Assembly (NCBI RefSeq): GCF_003971065.1
Contig: NZ_RYDV01000008.1
Coordinates: 62,001 to 126,000, forward strand
Source of the DNA: Candidimonas sp. SYP-B2681
Lineage (GTDB): Bacteria; Pseudomonadota; Gammaproteobacteria; Burkholderiales; Burkholderiaceae_B
Reading direction: 5' to 3'
Length of the DNA stretch: 64,000 nt
Positions 9,054-18,081 of this stretch are shown one piece after another. The notes beneath the pieces are model-generated. The model made no database searches. It saw nothing but the letters and a program-made list of their open reading frames with translations, and was not told the DNA's origin. Within the stretch, counting starts at the first letter, position 1. Each line of letters opens with the position of its first letter. Both the position numbers and the translations under genes were made by a program.

Positions 9054-10178
9054 TTGAGTTCTTCGCGTTTTCCACCCCATTTGATGATTGTTATTCACTC
9101 GCTGAGTGGAGGGGGGGCCGAGCGGGTGGCGGCCGACTTAAGCGCTTACTGGGTGCAGCGTGGCTATCGAGTCACGCTTGTGACCCAGGCCGCCGCAGGC
9201 GCCGACGTATATCCGCTGCATCCCTCGGTCAAGCGCTACGCGCTGGGCACTGCCGCCTTCAGCTCCGGCAAGTTCAGTGCGATTGTCGCGAATTTGCGGC
9301 GTGTATGGGCCTTGCGCCGGCTTATCAAGCGGGAGCGCCCGACAATCGTGCTCGGAATGATGACAACGGCTTCAATACTTTCCATTGTCGCAGCGCGTGG
9401 TTTATCGTGCCGGGTGCTGGCCACCGAGCATACGCATCCCCCATCGCAAGAGTTGCCCGAAATGTGGTTGCGCCTTAGGCGTTGGGCCTATCCGCAGGCA
9501 GCCGCCGTCGTGGCCCTTACTTCGGGCACGGCAGCTTGGCTCAAGGAAAATGTGCCCGGTTCGCGCGTTACGGTTATTCCGAATGCGGTGCGCTGGCCGC
9601 TGGACAATGCCGAACCGGTATTGCCGCCGCCACCAAAAAATGGACGTTATCGCTTGCTGGCAGCCGGACGCCTGCACCCGCACAAAGGCTTCGATTTGCT
9701 GATTCAGGCATTCGAGGCGGTGGCGCGGTATTTTCCAGATTGGGATCTGGTCATACTGGGCGAAGGCGAGCGCCGCGAGGAACTTCAGGATCAAATCGAC
9801 ACTGCTGGGCTTTCCGCGCGTGTCAGTATGCCGGGCCGGGTTGGAAATGTGGCGGATTGGTATACCCAGTCCGACCTGTATGTGCTCAGCTCACGCGTTG
9901 AAGGCCTGTCTAATACCTTGCTCGAAGCGATGGCCAGTGGTTTGGCTCCGGTGGCGTTTGACTGCGAAACCGGGCCTCGCGAAATCGTGCGTCACGGCAT
10001 CGATGGCGTGCTGGTCAGCCCGCCCGAAGACGATGAAGCGCTGGCCGCGCATTTGTCGGACATGATGGCGCACCGCGAACAGCGCGTGGCCTATGCACGC
10101 CGCGCTGTGGATGTGCGTGATCGTTTTTCCACAACACGTGTGATGGCGCTTTGGGGCCATTTGTTTGAAGATCGTTAA
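9054..10178 (+). CDS. GT4-family glycosyltransferase
   Basis: Retaining GT-B glycosyltransferase of family 4. The N-terminal domain opens with IHSLSGGGAERVAADL, the glycine-rich acceptor-side loop common to this group. The C-terminal nucleotide-sugar domain has AGRLHPHKGFDLLI, then SSRVEGLSNTLLEAMASG, the E-x7-E motif. Length 374 is normal. The start is TTG 9054, shortly after the flippase. No transmembrane part is seen, so it probably acts at the cytoplasmic face on the lipid-linked repeat. Its sugar donor cannot be read from sequence. Confidence 0.87.
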   Translation: MSSSRFPPHLMIVIHSLSGGGAERVAADLSAYWVQRGYRVTLVTQAAAGADVYPLHPSVKRYALGTAAFSSGKFSAIVANLRRVWALRRLIKRERPTIVLGMMTTASILSIVAARGLSCRVLATEHTHPPSQELPEMWLRLRRWAYPQAAAVVALTSGTAAWLKENVPGSRVTVIPNAVRWPLDNAEPVLPPPPKNGRYRLLAAGRLHPHKGFDLLIQAFEAVARYFPDWDLVILGEGERREELQDQIDTAGLSARVSMPGRVGNVADWYTQSDLYVLSSRVEGLSNTLLEAMASGLAPVAFDCETGPREIVRHGIDGVLVSPPEDDEALAAHLSDMMAHREQRVAYARRAVDVRDRFSTTRVMALWGHLFEDR

Positions 10179-10198
10179 CTCCGTTAAGCGAGCATGAT

Positions 10199-12118
10199 AT
10201 GTGTGGGATCGTTGGAATTTGGGGACCTCTGCCCGATAAGCAGGCCGTGATAACCGGCGGATGCCGCCGCATGCGCCATCGTGGTCCCGACAGCGAAGGT
10301 TATTGGGAGGATCAGGCTGCTGGGCTGGCTCTAGGGCATGTGCGGCTGGCGATTCTTGACCTGACCCCGGCCGGACACCAGCCTATGGTGTCCGCTTGCG
10401 GACGCTATGCGCTAGTGCTCAACGGCGAAATCTATAACCATCTTGAGCTGCGTGCCACGCTTGAAGCGCAAGGCCATGCCCCCTCGTGGCGGGGTCACTC
10501 TGATACCGAGACGTTATTGGCTGGATTCGTCGCCTGGGGGGTCCAGCAAACCTTGCAGGCCTCAACGGGTATGTTTGCCATCGCATTATGGGATCGGCAG
10601 GAACGAACGCTAAGCCTGATGCGTGATCGCATGGGTGAAAAGCCCCTGTATATGGGCTTTGTATCCGGCAATTTCGTCTTCGCTTCTGAACTTAAAGCGC
10701 TCACTGCCATACCGGGGTTCAACAACGAGCCTGATCGCAAAGCCTTGTCTTTGCTGGTGCGCCATAACTATATTCCCGCGCCTCTTAGCATATACAGTGG
10801 TATCAGGAAATTGGCGCCGGGCTCGTGGATTCAGCTGTCAGAAGAACAGCGCCAGCACGGGGCGTTGCCGTTGCCCCAGCATTACTGGTCGGCACACGAG
10901 GTCGCAGAGCGGTCCAGAAAGCATGGACTGTCGTTCGCTTCGGACGGTGATGCGATCGACGCCCTGGAAGGGGTGCTGACCGCAGCCGTTAAAGGCCAGA
11001 TGATTTCCGATGTGGATCTGGGTGCTTTTTTGTCAGGTGGCATCGATTCTTCGATCGTTGTGGCATTGATGCAGAAAAACAATCCGCAAGCGGTCAAGAC
11101 GTACTCTATTGGATTCAGCGATCCCGCCTACAACGAGGCGGAGCACGCCATGGCGGTTGCCAGGCATCTGGGTACGGACCACACCGAGCTTTATGTCAGT
11201 GCCGATGACGCGCTGGCGGTGGTCCCCGGGCTCGCAGGAATGTACGACGAGCCGTTTGCCGACTCCTCACAGATCCCAACCGTACTGGTTACGCGTATGG
11301 CAAGCCAGCACGTGAAGGTGGTCTTGTCGGGCGATGGCGGAGACGAATTATTTGGCGGATATTCGCGCTATTTTCGGGCACAGCGATGGTGGAATAAGCG
11401 TGAATCCATACCGGTGGCATTGCGCACGCCTCTGGCTGCAGTGGCCCGCAGCGCTTCACGATTGGCCGGCAATGGACACAAGCGCGATCAACTGGAAAAG
11501 CTGGCTGAAGTTCTGGGTTCCCAGCATTCCGGCAAGTTTTATCAGCAGTTCGTGTCGTACTGGAAGGATCCGGCTGAAGTGGTCATTGGCGCCAGCTTAC
11601 CTTCTACAGCATTCGACGAGCCATCTGACGACGGAATTTTTGAGCGCATGATGCTGCTTGATGCACTTACCTATCTGCCAGACGATATTCTGGTAAAGGT
11701 CGACCGTGCCGCGATGGCCGCAAGCCTCGAAACCCGGGTGCCGATGATCGATCATGACGTGTTCGAGTTTGCCCAACGCCTGCCACTTGATTACAAGATT
11801 CGAGACGGCCGGGGCAAATGGCTCTTGCGCCAGCTTTTGTATCGCCATGTTCCACAACAAATGGTCGACCGCCCCAAGAAGGGATTCTCGGTTCCTTTGG
11901 CAGCATGGCTGCGTGGACCGCTGAAGGACTGGGCGGCGGTTTTATTGGACTCTACACGACTGCGTCAACAGGGCTTGTTCCATGCGGAACCTATCGTGCG
12001 TAAGTGGCGGGAACATCAGTCCGGACAGCGTGATTGGAGCACTCATCTATGGAGCATTCTGATGACCCAGGCCTGGCTGGACCATAATAAGGCAGACCTC
12101 GGCATGAGGCGGCCATGA
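10199..12118 (+). CDS. asnB: AsnB-like glutamine-dependent amidotransferase
   Basis: Class II glutamine amidotransferase/asparagine synthetase of 639 residues. Met is followed by the nucleophile Cys2 (MCGIVGIWG), then the glutaminase domain (RHRGPDSEG, LNGEIYNH). The synthetase domain has the ATP loop SGGIDSS and SGDGGDELFGGY. Genes of this type inside O-antigen clusters (WbpS, WbtH) are thought to amidate uronic acids. Next to TviB and TviC, the likely product here is a GalNAcA amide (inference) rather than free asparagine. It overlaps the next transferase gene by 4 nt (ATGA). Confidence 0.88.
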   Translation: MCGIVGIWGPLPDKQAVITGGCRRMRHRGPDSEGYWEDQAAGLALGHVRLAILDLTPAGHQPMVSACGRYALVLNGEIYNHLELRATLEAQGHAPSWRGHSDTETLLAGFVAWGVQQTLQASTGMFAIALWDRQERTLSLMRDRMGEKPLYMGFVSGNFVFASELKALTAIPGFNNEPDRKALSLLVRHNYIPAPLSIYSGIRKLAPGSWIQLSEEQRQHGALPLPQHYWSAHEVAERSRKHGLSFASDGDAIDALEGVLTAAVKGQMISDVDLGAFLSGGIDSSIVVALMQKNNPQAVKTYSIGFSDPAYNEAEHAMAVARHLGTDHTELYVSADDALAVVPGLAGMYDEPFADSSQIPTVLVTRMASQHVKVVLSGDGGDELFGGYSRYFRAQRWWNKRESIPVALRTPLAAVARSASRLAGNGHKRDQLEKLAEVLGSQHSGKFYQQFVSYWKDPAEVVIGASLPSTAFDEPSDDGIFERMMLLDALTYLPDDILVKVDRAAMAASLETRVPMIDHDVFEFAQRLPLDYKIRDGRGKWLLRQLLYRHVPQQMVDRPKKGFSVPLAAWLRGPLKDWAAVLLDSTRLRQQGLFHAEPIVRKWREHQSGQRDWSTHLWSILMTQAWLDHNKADLGMRRP

Positions 12119-13251
12119 AGATACTTTTCTTTGTGAGCTCGATGCATGCTGGCGGAGCCGAGCGGGTCGCCGCAACCCTGGCCAGTGCGTGGGTGCAACG
12201 CGGCGACGACGTCACGTTGGTTCCCAGTTATACCAAGAAAGGCAAACTGTTCTACAAGCTGGATCGAGGTATCAAACTTGTTTGGCTCGCGGACCGCATG
12301 GGCTGGTTGGGCAAAACCTGGTTCGCCAGCGTCAGAAAGTGGTTCGCCATTCGACGTCTCGTCAAGGAAACAAGGCCGGACGTCATCATTTCATTTCTGA
12401 CCAACGTGAATGTAATGGTCTTGCTGGCCACTCGCGGAATGGATGTCCCCACTATCGTCTGCGAACGTACCAACCCGGCGGTCAGCACCAGTGCTGGCAA
12501 GACGCTTCAGCGATTGCGCCGCCTAGTCTACCCGTGGGCAAGTCTGGTTACCGTGCAGTCCGAAGACAGCGTCGAACGTTTCCAGGTAGCCGTGCAGGGA
12601 ATTCGGCGCTTGGCCGTGATTCCCAACCCTTTGCCGCCCGAACTGACCTCCAAGCAGATTGTCAGGCCCCCTGCTGGGCCCGGCGCACGCCTTCGTTTGG
12701 TGGCTATGGGCCGGCTGGTGGCCAGCAAACGCTTTGGATCGCTCATACAGGTCTTTTCGACCTTGGCGGCCGAGTTCCCCGAGTGGGATCTATATATCTG
12801 GGGCGAAGGCCCTTTGCGTACCGTTCTGGAACAGCAGGTCCAGGACGCCGGCCTGGATGGGCGTGTTTTTCTGCCTGGACGCACCAACCTACCCTGGGAG
12901 GAGCTGGCCAGTTCCGATACCTTTGTGCTGACTTCCGAGGTCGAGGGCTTTCCTAATGTCTTGCTCGAAGCCATGGCGCAAGGTCTGGCCTGCGTAACGG
13001 TTGATTGTCCCAGCGGCCCTCGCGAGATCAGCCGCAATGGCGAGGACGCCTTGCTGGTGCCGCTGGGCGATGAACCCGCACTGGCCAATGCGTTGCGTCA
13101 GTTAATGGGGGATCCCGTTCTGCGCGATGTATTGGGAAAACATGCCGCGATTTCGGTTCGGCAGCGCTACGATCTGCACGAGATTTTGCATCAATGGGAC
13201 GCGCTGATTGCCAGCGTTCGTGCCCCTGAACGCCAGGAAGTTAATGCATGA
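12115..13251 (+). CDS. GT4-family glycosyltransferase
   Basis: Second single-domain GT-B family 4 transferase of the operon, 378 aa. It shares the opening SSMHAGGAERVAATLASAWV with the 9054-10178 protein, so the two are probably paralogues. C-terminal motifs are MGRLVASKRFGSLIQ and SEVEGFPNVLLEAMAQG (E-x7-E), followed by CPSGPREISRNGEDALLVP. Its start overlaps asnB by 4 nt and its end overlaps the next gene by 4 nt, so translation of the three is probably coupled. The donor sugar is unknown. Confidence 0.87.
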   Translation: MKILFFVSSMHAGGAERVAATLASAWVQRGDDVTLVPSYTKKGKLFYKLDRGIKLVWLADRMGWLGKTWFASVRKWFAIRRLVKETRPDVIISFLTNVNVMVLLATRGMDVPTIVCERTNPAVSTSAGKTLQRLRRLVYPWASLVTVQSEDSVERFQVAVQGIRRLAVIPNPLPPELTSKQIVRPPAGPGARLRLVAMGRLVASKRFGSLIQVFSTLAAEFPEWDLYIWGEGPLRTVLEQQVQDAGLDGRVFLPGRTNLPWEELASSDTFVLTSEVEGFPNVLLEAMAQGLACVTVDCPSGPREISRNGEDALLVPLGDEPALANALRQLMGDPVLRDVLGKHAAISVRQRYDLHEILHQWDALIASVRAPERQEVNA

Positions 13252-15602
13252 GCAACACCACAGTAATTCCGCCCACGCCCTTGCACGTCGTCCATATTAT
13301 TTCAGGCTTGGGGCATGGCGGGGCAGAGACCGTGTTGCATCGCTTGATTACCGCGCCGGGCGGATCCGACCGCCACTGTGTCATTTCCATGGGTGATGAA
13401 GGCCTATTCGGGCCGCGTCTGCGCGAAGCCGGCATTGCCGTTTACACGCTTGACATGAAAACCCCCATGGGGGCAGTCAAGGGGCTGTGGCGCATGCACC
13501 AGCTGCTGCGCAAGTTGAATCCCGACGTCGTGCAAACGTGGATGTACCACGCGGACCTTATCGGCGGCGTCGTTGCACGGTTGGCGGGAATCAAAGCGCT
13601 TGCATGGGGAATCCGTAACTCTGGGGCCGATCTGCATAAAAGCAGCCGTTCGGCCCGCGTTTTATCCTGGCTGTGCGCCCGCGTGTCGCCCATTGTGCCT
13701 GGGGTCATTGTTTCCTGCGCCGACAACGCTGCTCAGCGTCATCAGGAATGGGGTTATCGCGCCGACCGGATGTTGGTCATTCCCAACGGCTACGACCTCT
13801 CTTGCTGGCAACCCGATCCATTGTCGCGTTCCGCCGTACGTTCGGAATGGGGCTGGTCAGACGAGCTTCGCGTCATAGGCAGTGTGGCGCGCTGGAATCC
13901 ATTGAAGGACCATGCCAATCTGCTTGCTGCTTTTGCGCTCAGCGCCCGGCATAACCCGTCACTGCGTTGTGTTCTGATTGGTCAGGGCATGGAAGCCTCG
14001 AACGCGGCGCTGATGGCGCTGATCAATCAGCACGGCATAGGCGACAAGGTAAAGCTGCTGGGTAGGCGCGATGATGTCCCGCGCTTGATGAATGGGCTGG
14101 ACGTGCATGTCTTGTCGAGCCGGGCAGAAGGTTTTCCCAATGTGGTCGCCGAGGCCATGGCAATGGGCGTGGCCTGCGTGGTGACCGACGTAGGTGACGC
14201 AGCACGGATCGTTGCTGATGCAGGGTGGGTGGCGCCGCCGCAGAATGCACCGGCCCTGTCAAAGGCCATTGACGCCGCTGTTGCGCAATGGGGCACCAAC
14301 GAGCTGGCAGAGCGACTGCAGGCGGGCAGGCAGCGGGTGGGGCGGCTGTTCAGCCTGGAAGCCATGGTCAAAGCCTATCACGTGGTATGGCATCGTCTGG
14401 CGGCCGATTATCCGTCCCGCAATGGACTGGTCCGGCGTGCGTCGTACCAACACGATGCGACGGAGACGGCTGGCCGCCAAGCTGGCCGCCGTTTGATGTT
14501 CGTGGTGAATAATCCCGCATTCTTTCTTTCGCATCGTTTGCCGCTGGCTCTCGGTGCGAAGGAGGCGGGATTTGAGGTCCATGTCGCCACCATGGACGGT
14601 CCGTCCGTCCCCGAGATCCTGGCACACGGATTGGTTCACCATGTGATTCCCATGTCGCGCAGCGGCAGAAACCCTGCCCAGGAAGTACAAAGCATTTATG
14701 CTCTCTGGAAATTATTCAGACGCCTGCAGCCTGATGTGGTCCATGCGGTGACGATTAAGCCGGTCTTGTATGGGGGCATTGCAGCCCGTCTGGCGCGGGT
14801 GCCGGCATATATCGCCGCCATCTCGGGTCTGGGCTTCGTTTTCAGTGACCGGGATCGACGCTTTAATTTTTTGCGATTGGCCGCCACGGGGTTATACCGC
14901 CTGGCGCTGGGTCATCCCAATAGCCGGGTCATTTTCCAGAATGTTAACGATAGCGAGGTGTTGCGTCGGGCGAGGGTTGTTAGGCCGGAACAGGTCGTAT
15001 TGATACGCGGCTCGGGCGTGGATTTGAATGAGTTTCAAGCGTCGCCGGAACCTGATGGCCCGCCTGTGGCGATCATGGCTGCGCGCTTGTTGTTTGACAA
15101 GGGGGTTGCGGAGTTCGTGGAGGCTGCACGGATGACGGCAGGCGATGCGAGCGGCTTGCGGTGGTTGCTGGTGGGTGCGCCTGACCCCGGCAATCCGGCG
15201 AGCATCAGCGAGCTTGAATTCGCAAGTTGGCAGCGCGAAGGTTTCGTCCAGTGTCTGGGTGAGCGTTCTGATATTGCGGCGTTGTATCAGCAGTCGAATA
15301 TCGCGGTGCTGCCGTCGTACCGGGAGGGGTTGCCGAAGTCTTTGGTTGAGGCTGCTGCGTGTGGCCGCGCTGTGGTGACGACGGATGTGCCTGGATGTCG
15401 TGATGCGATTGAGCCGGGGATTTCGGGCTTGTTGGTACCGGCGCGAAATGCCCGGGCGCTTGCTGATGCGGTGTTGCGGTTGGCGAGGGAGCCGGAGTTA
15501 CGGCATAAGATGGGCGCGGAGGGGCGGATTCTGGCTGAGCAGGAGTTTGATATTCGGAAGGTGGTGCAGGCGCATGTGGGTTTGTATGAGATGCTTTCTT
15601 AG
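13248..15602 (+). CDS. Tandem GT4-GT4 fusion glycosyltransferase
   Basis: A 784-residue protein with two complete GT-B family 4 units in one frame. Unit 1 (about 1-395) opens with HIISGLGHGGAETVLHRL and has its E-x7-E motif near 293 (SRAEGFPNVVAEAMAMG). A short polar linker with ETAGRQAGRR follows. Unit 2 (about 416-784) opens with FVVNNPAFFLSHRLPLA, resembles single-domain polysaccharide transferases, and has its E-x7-E motif near 690 (SYREGLPKSLVEAAACG). Both active sites look intact, so the protein may add two successive sugars. From about 15050 the codons become rich in G and T at the third position, unlike the rest. Last gene of the operon; no Wzy-type polymerase is seen. Confidence 0.85.
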   Translation: MSNTTVIPPTPLHVVHIISGLGHGGAETVLHRLITAPGGSDRHCVISMGDEGLFGPRLREAGIAVYTLDMKTPMGAVKGLWRMHQLLRKLNPDVVQTWMYHADLIGGVVARLAGIKALAWGIRNSGADLHKSSRSARVLSWLCARVSPIVPGVIVSCADNAAQRHQEWGYRADRMLVIPNGYDLSCWQPDPLSRSAVRSEWGWSDELRVIGSVARWNPLKDHANLLAAFALSARHNPSLRCVLIGQGMEASNAALMALINQHGIGDKVKLLGRRDDVPRLMNGLDVHVLSSRAEGFPNVVAEAMAMGVACVVTDVGDAARIVADAGWVAPPQNAPALSKAIDAAVAQWGTNELAERLQAGRQRVGRLFSLEAMVKAYHVVWHRLAADYPSRNGLVRRASYQHDATETAGRQAGRRLMFVVNNPAFFLSHRLPLALGAKEAGFEVHVATMDGPSVPEILAHGLVHHVIPMSRSGRNPAQEVQSIYALWKLFRRLQPDVVHAVTIKPVLYGGIAARLARVPAYIAAISGLGFVFSDRDRRFNFLRLAATGLYRLALGHPNSRVIFQNVNDSEVLRRARVVRPEQVVLIRGSGVDLNEFQASPEPDGPPVAIMAARLLFDKGVAEFVEAARMTAGDASGLRWLLVGAPDPGNPASISELEFASWQREGFVQCLGERSDIAALYQQSNIAVLPSYREGLPKSLVEAAACGRAVVTTDVPGCRDAIEPGISGLLVPARNARALADAVLRLAREPELRHKMGAEGRILAEQEFDIRKVVQAHVGLYEMLS

Positions 15603-15658
15603 GGGGGAGTGTTCTGAGTCTTGTGGTTTTCCCGGGTTCATCTCGGTTTCGTCGTAGC

Positions 15659-15723
15659 TTTCATATTCGGTTTTCATAATCGGTTTTCATAACCGGTTTT
15701 CATAACCGGTTTTCATATTCGGG
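15659..15723. repeat. Five tandem 13-bp repeats
   Basis: Five consecutive units of TTTCATAACCGGT type (15659-15671, 15672-15684, 15685-15697, 15698-15710, 15711-15723), varying only in the middle (ATTC, AATC, AACC) and the last base. It lies between the polysaccharide operon stop and palindromic element A, which begins 7 bp later. Function unknown. Confidence 0.9.
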
Positions 15724-15730
15724 TTCTTAA

Positions 15731-15957
15731 GGGCCGTCGTGCCTGGGGCTGGGTGCGCTAGATTCGCCCGGCCCTGGCTTCGCCAGCGCTGCCCGCATAC
15801 CGTGCCATGGCGGGGCGTCCGCGAACTCGCAGCGCGGACAGTCCAATTGGACTATCCGCAAGCGTGCTGCTCAGACAACGCGGCCTTGTACCCCCGCCAT
15901 GGCACGGTAATGCGGCGGGCGAAAAAATCGCTTACCCAGCCCCAGGCACGACGGCCC
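15731..15957 (+). repeat. Nested palindromic element, copy A (possible structured RNA)
   Basis: A 227-bp imperfect palindrome. The outer arms 15731-15754 and 15934-15957 are perfectly complementary over 24 bp. Inside are a side hairpin (15774-15786), TGCCCG (15790-15795), an 18-bp middle helix (15798-15815 with 15892-15909), GAACTC (15823-15828), a 5-bp helix GCAGC/GCTGC, an apical hairpin (15834-15859), AAGCGT (15860-15865) and TCAGACA (15871-15877). The same order of parts occurs in copies B, C and D. It starts 128 nt after the stop of the + strand glycosyltransferase. No T-run follows, so it is not a standard terminator. Confidence 0.75.
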
Positions 15958-16030
15958 AAGGCAACGGAATAGCATCGATGGCAATGTATGGTTTGGGGCG
16001 TATGTATGCTAAGTGACGGGATACTTGCAT

Positions 16031-16130
16031 ATGGCCATAGCGCGGTGGTACATAGCCAGAGTTCGGGACACATAGCCATAGTGTGGGGCACATAGTCATA
16101 GTGCGGGGACATATGGCTGCAGCGCGGTGA
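16031..16130. repeat. About five degenerate 20-bp tandem repeats
   Basis: Units of about 20 bp of the type CATAGCCATAGTGTGGGGCA: 16031-16050, 16051-16070, 16071-16090, 16091-16110 and a weaker one from 16111. Two neighbouring units share 12 to 15 positions by eye. It begins 73 bp after palindromic element A. It distantly recalls multiple terminal repeats of some insertion sequences, but no transposase is near. Confidence 0.7.
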
Positions 16131-16549
16131 TACATGGTCCACTGTTGCGCAGCGACCCGGGTCAAGATTTGAAGAGGTTTTGGCGCAGCAATTGCGTTGA
16201 TGTGAGCGCTGCCGCCCTTCCAGATCGCGACGAGATTACTCCGGCGGATTTAATGGTCTTTGGCAGCAGCCGCTAAATTTGCCACGAGCCATAAGACACT
16301 TTCCTATGGGGCAGCTGGTTCCCGGAAGTCGGGAGATCGTGCTTGTGACAGCCGATCCAACTGCGAGGCCTGCACCCTTAACGGTAAGGCGCCAAACGCA
16401 TGGGTCTAATGACGGAGCGATTGTGCGCGTGTATGTCTGTATTGTTTATCAAACCAGTACTTTGGCCAAAAGCGCAAAAGGCCTAGGCGGTATCACGCGC
16501 CGAAAAGCGTCGTATATGACGGTCGTTGAAGAGGTCTCAGGAGCCCATC
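16131..16549. other. Non-coding stretch before orphan exported gene
   Basis: About 420 nt without a credible gene; the short open frames show no family signature. Part must hold the promoter of the gene starting at 16550, but I cannot identify it. The only clear signal is AGGAG at 16539-16543, the ribosome-binding site of that gene. Confidence 0.5.
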
Positions 16550-17620
16550 ATGAAATGTCTTTGCTGGAGCCGACTTTTCATTGCTTTCTGTGCGGGCTTA
16601 GGGTTATCAAGCCCATTAACAGCAACGGCGCAGTCCTGGACGCCCTATGGTCCCGGTATCGTGGAAGAGCTGGTGACTGGTGCGATTGATTACGCCTCGA
16701 TGCGAATCGCCATGGAAGCCAAGCCTGACCTACTGCGTGCGCGGATTGAGGCATGTGGAGAATGTTCCGAGCGCGATGCCCTTGAGCGCCAGCTCCAACT
16801 TGCTGAGCGCGATCGTGAATTGATTAGCTCGATGGAGTCAACGGTTGCACGAAGCATGGGTATGGATTCCTGGACCGCCAGAAAGCTCGGCATCAAAATT
16901 TTCCCCCCACACGTACTCAAAGAACCTGCGCCCTGTATCGCGCTTTACGATCGAGCGTTCAGTTGTCAGGTGGCACATGATGATAAAACACCTTCTACGC
17001 TGAGCAGCCCGTGTAACACCGAATTCAAGCTTTACTCCCTGTGTTCGAAAGGTGAAGCTAAGCCTTTCAATGAGTACGTCGAATTTCTGCGCCGCAAAGC
17101 TCGCGGTGAATTTGTGTCAGAAACCGATAAGGAAAATGCTATCCGGTTCTATAACGTCAAGCCGGGAATGGTCTTTCCCCAGAATGAGGTGAAGCTGACG
17201 CCAGAGCGGAATTCCTACCGCATATACATTGACAACAACTCGCCCAATTCTTTGCGGTCTGCATATGTCTTTCTCTCTGCCCGGGTGCCTTTGATTCACG
17301 GTAACGCAGAGGCCTTTCGCGAGCCTTGGAGAACCATTGTCGATGAAGATATCCGTGCGATCGGCTTGCCACCCTATCTCGTCTGTTACTACAAGCTGGA
17401 TGATAACGTCACGGGCCGAAAACACACTTTCTGGTATCGCGAACGTCCCGAAGCTGCGGATCCTATACGATTGCAGTCTCGAATAAAGAACCACCCCTTA
17501 CTGGACATCGGCGGCCCCGTCGATCATTGTCCAGAAACCGCTCCCGAGGCAGAGGCCTTAAACCCACAACTGCCATACATGCAGCTCAAGGTTGTCTACA
17601 AAGGCATGCTCACTCAATAG
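16550..17620 (+). CDS. Orphan exported protein of unknown function
   Basis: I do not recognise this protein. ATG 16550 is chosen because AGGAG (16539-16543) lies 6 nt upstream, giving 356 aa; an upstream ATG at 16526 lacks such a site. The first ~30 residues form a signal peptide (MKCLCWSRLFIAFCAGLGLS, then a TATAQS cleavage-like site). The mature part is polar and cysteine-rich, including EACGECSERD, an Arg/Glu-rich helix, two Cys pairs, and a C-terminal region with HTFWYRERPE. No membrane segment follows, so a periplasmic or secreted protein is likely. It stands alone between two repeat-rich regions, each with one palindromic element, which suggests an inserted or rearranged segment. Confidence 0.7.
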   Translation: MKCLCWSRLFIAFCAGLGLSSPLTATAQSWTPYGPGIVEELVTGAIDYASMRIAMEAKPDLLRARIEACGECSERDALERQLQLAERDRELISSMESTVARSMGMDSWTARKLGIKIFPPHVLKEPAPCIALYDRAFSCQVAHDDKTPSTLSSPCNTEFKLYSLCSKGEAKPFNEYVEFLRRKARGEFVSETDKENAIRFYNVKPGMVFPQNEVKLTPERNSYRIYIDNNSPNSLRSAYVFLSARVPLIHGNAEAFREPWRTIVDEDIRAIGLPPYLVCYYKLDDNVTGRKHTFWYRERPEAADPIRLQSRIKNHPLLDIGGPVDHCPETAPEAEALNPQLPYMQLKVVYKGMLTQ

Positions 17621-17912
17621 ATGACAGGCTGAAGCGACCCCACTTGACCCTGTGATTCTCGTGTTAGCCTCCAACCCCGTTTTAAAGCGGAAAAGCTCTT
17701 GATACTGTTGATATCGGGATCACGATCCATAAGGTCCTTCATTTGGTAGCTTGCTGTGCCGCCCTACCTAAGGGCAGTTCTGCGCAACTAAATGGTCCTA
17801 CATAATCGCTCGCGCTCTCCTATTCGCTTTCAGGACGTCACATGAAAATCTCGGGCGGAACAGACATGGTGATCCGATACTGCATTCGTAAGCTCATGAT
17901 CTTAATCATGTG

Positions 17913-17990
17913 TATTCAGAACATGTATCTAGAACGTGTGTCTAGAGCGTGTATCTAGAGCGCGTATCTAGAGCGCGTACCTAGAGCGCG
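17913..17990. repeat. Six tandem 13-bp repeats
   Basis: Six units of TATCTAGAGCGCG type: 17913-17925 (degenerate), 17926-17938, 17939-17951, 17952-17964, 17965-17977, 17978-17990. Same period as the array at 15659-15723 but different sequence. It ends 91 bp before palindromic element B. The 292 nt between the orphan gene and this array show no gene. Confidence 0.9.
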
Positions 17991-18081
17991 TATCTATCAT
18001 GGATATCCAAAGGTCCTGCAACAGCAGCGTTAACCCGGCCAATATTAGATCGCTCCCATGACATTTAATTCCAAGGTGCAG

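Noticed and set aside
15731-15957. Element A as a plain rho-independent terminator
   Set aside because: The fold is over 220 nt with several internal loops and no T-run follows the outer arm.
16031-16130. End of an IS21-like insertion sequence
   Set aside because: Multiple ~20-bp degenerate repeats recall such ends, but no transposase, opposite end or target duplication can be seen.
15852-16142. 96-codon minus-strand frame over element A and the 20-bp array
   Set aside because: Its translation merely reflects the DNA repeats; no start signal or domain.
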